From contig NZ_MSDV01000071.1 in assembly GCF_001931485.1 (NCBI RefSeq), positions 1 to 64,000 of the forward strand: 64,000 bases of DNA. Reading direction: 5' to 3'. The translations under genes and the position numbers were made by a program. The stretch comes from Burkholderia sp. SRS-W-2-2016 (GTDB lineage: Bacteria; Pseudomonadota; Gammaproteobacteria; Burkholderiales; Burkholderiaceae). This document shows positions 61,230 to 64,000 of this stretch, piece after piece (within the stretch, counting starts at the first letter, position 1; the number at the start of each line of letters is the position of its first letter). The notes beneath the pieces are model-generated. The model had not been told where the DNA came from. It did no database searches and was given only the letters and a program-made list of their open reading frames with translations.

Positions 61230-61523
61230 TTATTCGACGCCACGCACAATGCGCAGATCGCGCTCGACGCCATCGCCCAATGCGGCCAGCGCCTTTTTAT
61301 ATTCCTCGCTCTCATAAGCGGCGACCGCCGCCTCGTAACTCGGAAACTCGATCACGACGGTGCGCTCTTTCAGACCCTGCTCGCGGGCCTCGTCCGCCAC
61401 GCCACGCACGATGAACTTGCCGCCGGCAGCCGCCACCGCGGCCGGCGCCAGTTGCGCGTAAGCGGCGAGTTTTTGCGGGTCGTTCGTCTTGCGGTACGAC
61501 GATACCCAATAACCTTTGCTCAT
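61230..61523 (-). CDS. DUF1330 family protein
   Basis: 97 aa ferredoxin-like fold of the DUF1330 (EthD-like dimeric alpha/beta barrel) family: MSKGYWVSSYRKTNDPQ, GGKFIVRGV and VVIEFPSYEAAVAAYESEEY. It has no signal peptide. The function is unknown. It is monocistronic, with GGAG before the ATG. Confidence 0.9.
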   Translation of the reverse strand: MSKGYWVSSYRKTNDPQKLAAYAQLAPAAVAAAGGKFIVRGVADEAREQGLKERTVVIEFPSYEAAVAAYESEEYKKALAALGDGVERDLRIVRGVE

Positions 61524-61776
61524 TCGAATCTCCTGTGTGTTGGTGAGGCCCGTGCAGCCGGGGTTTCACATAGTAGCAAACAGACGCTCGCCGTTCGTGC
61601 GCTTCGCAGCACCCGCGCGCGGGTTACGCATAAGTTTCAGATAGCTTACGCATAAGCTCACATACCGATACCGCCGCCGACTTAGCGATCGGGCGTTTTG
61701 TGCACTACGCTTTTCGTTGCACGTTTGCACATTTGTGCATGCGAACCTCTCTGTACGGACCACCAGGAGACAGCCA

Positions 61777-62928
61777 ATGAATGAGCGCTACGAGTCGTTC
61801 TGTCCATGCTGCGGCAGCGCCGAACATCGGGCGATGAGCCGCAGAACTTTCATGAGCCTGCTGGCCGGCAGCGCCGCGAGCCTCGCGATGCCGGGCGCAT
61901 TCGCGGCGGACACGCCGGACGTTCCTTCGATCGCTTACGACTCGATTGCCAATCCGGTACGTTTGCCCAACGACGTGTACTTCGGCGAATGCTCGGGCGT
62001 CGCGCTCAATTCGCGCGGGCACATCTTCGTGCTGTCGCGCGGCAACACGACCGGCCCCGCGTATGGCGCGGCCGCCGCGCAATTGCTCGAGTTCGGGCCC
62101 GACGGCCGCTTTGTGCGCGAGATCGGCCACAACCTGTATGCATGGTCGTTCGCGCACACGGTGAAAATCGACCGGCACGACAACATCTGGGTCACCGACA
62201 AAGGCTCGGACATGGTGATCAAGTTCACGCCGGAAGGCCGCGTCGCGATGGTATTCGGACGCAAGCAGGAAGCGTCGGACGAAGACACCGCGCCGCTCAA
62301 GCATCCGAATCCGCCGTTGCCTGCCGAACCCGGGCGTTTTCGCCAGGTCACCGACGTCGCGTGGGACAAAGCCGGCAATACCTACATTAGCGACGGCTAT
62401 ATCAACTCGCGCGTCGCGAAGGTCGATAGCGACGGCAACTGGTTGAAATCGTGGGGCGATCGAGGCACCGGGCCGGGGCAATTCCATACGCCGCACAGCA
62501 TCGCGGTTGATGCGAACGACCACGTGTATGTCGCGGATCGCAGCAACCGGCGGATTCAGGTATTCGATACCGAGGGCACGTTTCTGCGCCAGTTCACGAT
62601 CGATGTGCCGGTGCCGCCGGATGCGCGGCCGGCAATCGGCAATATGCCGAGTGAAGCCGAGATTGCCGCCGGCACATTCGCGCCGGGCTCGCCGTGGGCG
62701 ATCTGTATTTCGCCGGGACCGCAGCAAGTACTCTATTCCGCCGATGCGTTTCCGGGCCGCATTTACAAACTCTCGCTCGATGGAAAAGTACTCGGGGTAC
62801 TCGGCAAGGCTGGTAAGCAGCCGAAGCAGTTCGGCTGGATTCATCAGATGGCGTGCCCGGCGGAGAACACGCTATTTGTCGCGGAGTTGCTGAACTGGCG
62901 GATTCAGAAGCTGGTGTTGCATGGGTGA
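61777..62928 (+). CDS. Tat-exported NHL-repeat beta-propeller protein
   Basis: 383 aa. A short N-terminal Cys cluster (FCPCCGSAEH) precedes a twin-arginine signal (MSRRTFMSLLAG, cleavage near GAFAAD). The rest is a six-bladed NHL propeller with repeats such as GPGQFHTPHSIAVDANDHVY and ADRSNRRIQVFD. Similar to peptidylglycine alpha-amidating lyase-like proteins. The start at 61777 has CAGGAG upstream; a longer frame from 61717 is not needed. The substrate is unknown. Confidence 0.87.
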   Translation: MNERYESFCPCCGSAEHRAMSRRTFMSLLAGSAASLAMPGAFAADTPDVPSIAYDSIANPVRLPNDVYFGECSGVALNSRGHIFVLSRGNTTGPAYGAAAAQLLEFGPDGRFVREIGHNLYAWSFAHTVKIDRHDNIWVTDKGSDMVIKFTPEGRVAMVFGRKQEASDEDTAPLKHPNPPLPAEPGRFRQVTDVAWDKAGNTYISDGYINSRVAKVDSDGNWLKSWGDRGTGPGQFHTPHSIAVDANDHVYVADRSNRRIQVFDTEGTFLRQFTIDVPVPPDARPAIGNMPSEAEIAAGTFAPGSPWAICISPGPQQVLYSADAFPGRIYKLSLDGKVLGVLGKAGKQPKQFGWIHQMACPAENTLFVAELLNWRIQKLVLHG

Positions 62929-62937
62929 GTGGTGGGG

Positions 62938-64000
62938 TCAGCGCCCCAACCGCTGATTAAAATCCCCGTCCAGCTTCGCCAGCGAATCATCGATATGCCG
63001 GCGATTCCCATCGATCCACTTCTGCTGTTGCGCGACGCGCGCCTTCGCTTCCTTCAACATCCGCGCCATTTCCGCGGGCTGCGGCCCGCCCACCGTCGCG
63101 CGATGATTGACGATCGCAACCGGGTCGAGCGTCGAGCGGAACTCGGCTTCGCTCATCGGCAATTCACCCGCGTAGGGCGTATTCGCGACGGTCTCGCGAT
63201 AGATACGCTGCGCGTCCGCATACGGAAAATCGAGCGGCTTGATGTCCTTCTGCCGCGCATACCCGACCAAGTTCGACGCGAAATGATGGCCGACGCGGAA
63301 CGGCAGTTTGTACTTGCGCATCAACACATCGGCCACTTCCTGCGAGGCCGTCCAGTCGCTATTGAGTTCTTCGAGCGCGCGGTCCGGGTTGATCACGAGT
63401 GCATTCATCACCGTCTGCCAGCCCTTCAGCGCCGCGATACCGCTGTCGATCATCTCGGTGTTCGCCTTCTCGTCTTTCGGATCGGCCATGCCCGGCGGCA
63501 GATTATGCGCCTGCAACACCACGCCCTCGGCCTGCGACAACGCGCTCGACGCCTGCGAGCGCGTGCGAATCAGCAGCCCGGGATTACGCTTTTGCGGCAT
63601 CGCGCTCGACACATAAGTATTGGCGCCGCCCTCCTGCAACAGGATCCACGGCCGCGATTGCGCGTATTGCGTCATCACGTCCTGAATGAAACTGCCGGTA
63701 TGCAGCGCGACGCTGGTGACGAGCGCGCTCGCCTCGACCGGTTCGTCGACCGATGAAATCTGCGCCGCGTCGTACGCGTTGTCGACGATCGCATTGAAGC
63801 CGAGATAGTGCGCCATGCGCTCGCGATTCAACGGCCAGCTGGTGCCGTTGAGCACCGTCGTCCCCATCGACGAACGATCGACCCGCACGTACGCCTCGCG
63901 GATGCGCTGCGCGTCGCGGTCGAGCCCGGCCGCGAAACCGAGCAGATAGTGGCCATAGCTATTGGGCTGCGCGGCGACGCCGTTCGTATAGTTCGGCACG
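62938..64000 (-). CDS. Fumarase/argininosuccinate-lyase superfamily protein, 5' end outside window
   Basis: At least 353 residues, running off the right edge, so the start is not visible. The signature SSAMPQKRNPG is that of the superfamily (GSSxMPxKxNP), with the catalytic-loop Ser. Nearby MPNYTNGVAAQPNSYGHYLL holds the conserved HxT-like substrate region in altered form. It looks like an argininosuccinate-lyase paralogue rather than the housekeeping enzyme; the reaction is a beta-elimination of unknown substrate. Confidence 0.85.
   Translation of the reverse strand, partial: VPNYTNGVAAQPNSYGHYLLGFAAGLDRDAQRIREAYVRVDRSSMGTTVLNGTSWPLNRERMAHYLGFNAIVDNAYDAAQISSVDEPVEASALVTSVALHTGSFIQDVMTQYAQSRPWILLQEGGANTYVSSAMPQKRNPGLLIRTRSQASSALSQAEGVVLQAHNLPPGMADPKDEKANTEMIDSGIAALKGWQTVMNALVINPDRALEELNSDWTASQEVADVLMRKYKLPFRVGHHFASNLVGYARQKDIKPLDFPYADAQRIYRETVANTPYAGELPMSEAEFRSTLDPVAIVNHRATVGGPQPAEMARMLKEAKARVAQQQKWIDGNRRHIDDSLAKLDGDFNQRLGR

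Noticed and set aside
1..64000. CRISPR arrays, rRNA, tRNA, transposase or integrase genes
   Set aside because: No regularly spaced repeats, no cloverleaf or rRNA signature, and no transposase or integrase motif found by reading; a tRNA scan would be needed for certainty.

Overview
The window is GC-rich (mostly about 64% by eye), densely coded and without rRNA, tRNA or CRISPR. DUF4148 proteins, a Tad/Flp locus, TRAP and sugar ABC cassettes, tight ATGA overlaps and frequent XRE-cupin, Lrp and LacI regulators all point to a Burkholderiaceae genome, most likely Paraburkholderia or a close relative. This assignment rests on gene style, not on a database match.

Layout. Positions 1-5.5 kb hold a partial SUMF1/FGE-like protein and a membrane Ser/Thr kinase, then four tandem small genes whose products start with an IIKDL-type leader ending in Gly-Gly, then a DUF3309 membrane peptide. 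Three sigma-54-type (-24/-12) promoters sit in front of these small genes. Positions 5.7-13.4 kb hold a catabolic cluster: acid-sugar kinase, RuBisCO-like protein, VOC protein, fused TRAP permease, TRAP binding protein and a divergent LacI regulator with two matching operator-like sites. A RuBisCO-like protein next to a DUF1537 kinase resembles the 3-oxo-isoapionate branch of apionate catabolism, but the full substrate is not settled. Positions 13.4-18.9 kb hold a 24-aa membrane peptide, a LysE-type exporter with a divergent Lrp regulator, an alpha/beta hydrolase, and a type 2 ArgC flanked by an intact and a broken DUF4148 copy.

Positions 18.95-24.3 kb are an AT-richer accessory island. It cuts an epoxide-hydrolase-like gene on the left and a LysR gene on the right. 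It carries a PAAR protein, an M35-like zinc protease, a secreted OmpA-like partner and a small membrane protein (a probable type VI secretion effector/immunity operon), plus an orphan polymorphic-toxin C-terminus with a probable immunity gene, and remnants. A short C-terminal module recurs in three of its proteins.

Positions 24.4-35.3 kb hold a CcdA/TlpA-type thiol redox pair, a MipA/OmpV porin, a Tat-exported amidohydrolase, a GH3 glycosidase, XRE-cupin and GNAT genes, a MarR regulator with a palindrome over its promoter, an M20 amidohydrolase and a TRIC/UPF0126 channel. Positions 35.3-44.4 kb are a Tad pilus locus on the minus strand (two flp genes, tadV, cpaB, secretin, lipoprotein, tadZ, tadA, tadB, tadC) without tadD/E/F/G, and with a 9-bp tandem repeat in front of flp.

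Positions 45.4-48.5 kb are a glycosyltransferase/methyltransferase cassette. Positions 48.6-54.5 kb hold an MFS transporter, a Fur-box-led small operon with a degenerate phosphopantetheinyl-transferase-like protein, and an MBL/FAD-monooxygenase/DUF2783 operon. Positions 54.6-61.1 kb are a sugar ABC importer split over two divergent units (RpiR regulator, UgpC-type ATPase and SDR on minus; binding protein and two permeases on plus). The window ends with DUF1330, a Tat-exported NHL propeller and a partial fumarase/argininosuccinate-lyase-superfamily gene that runs off the right edge.
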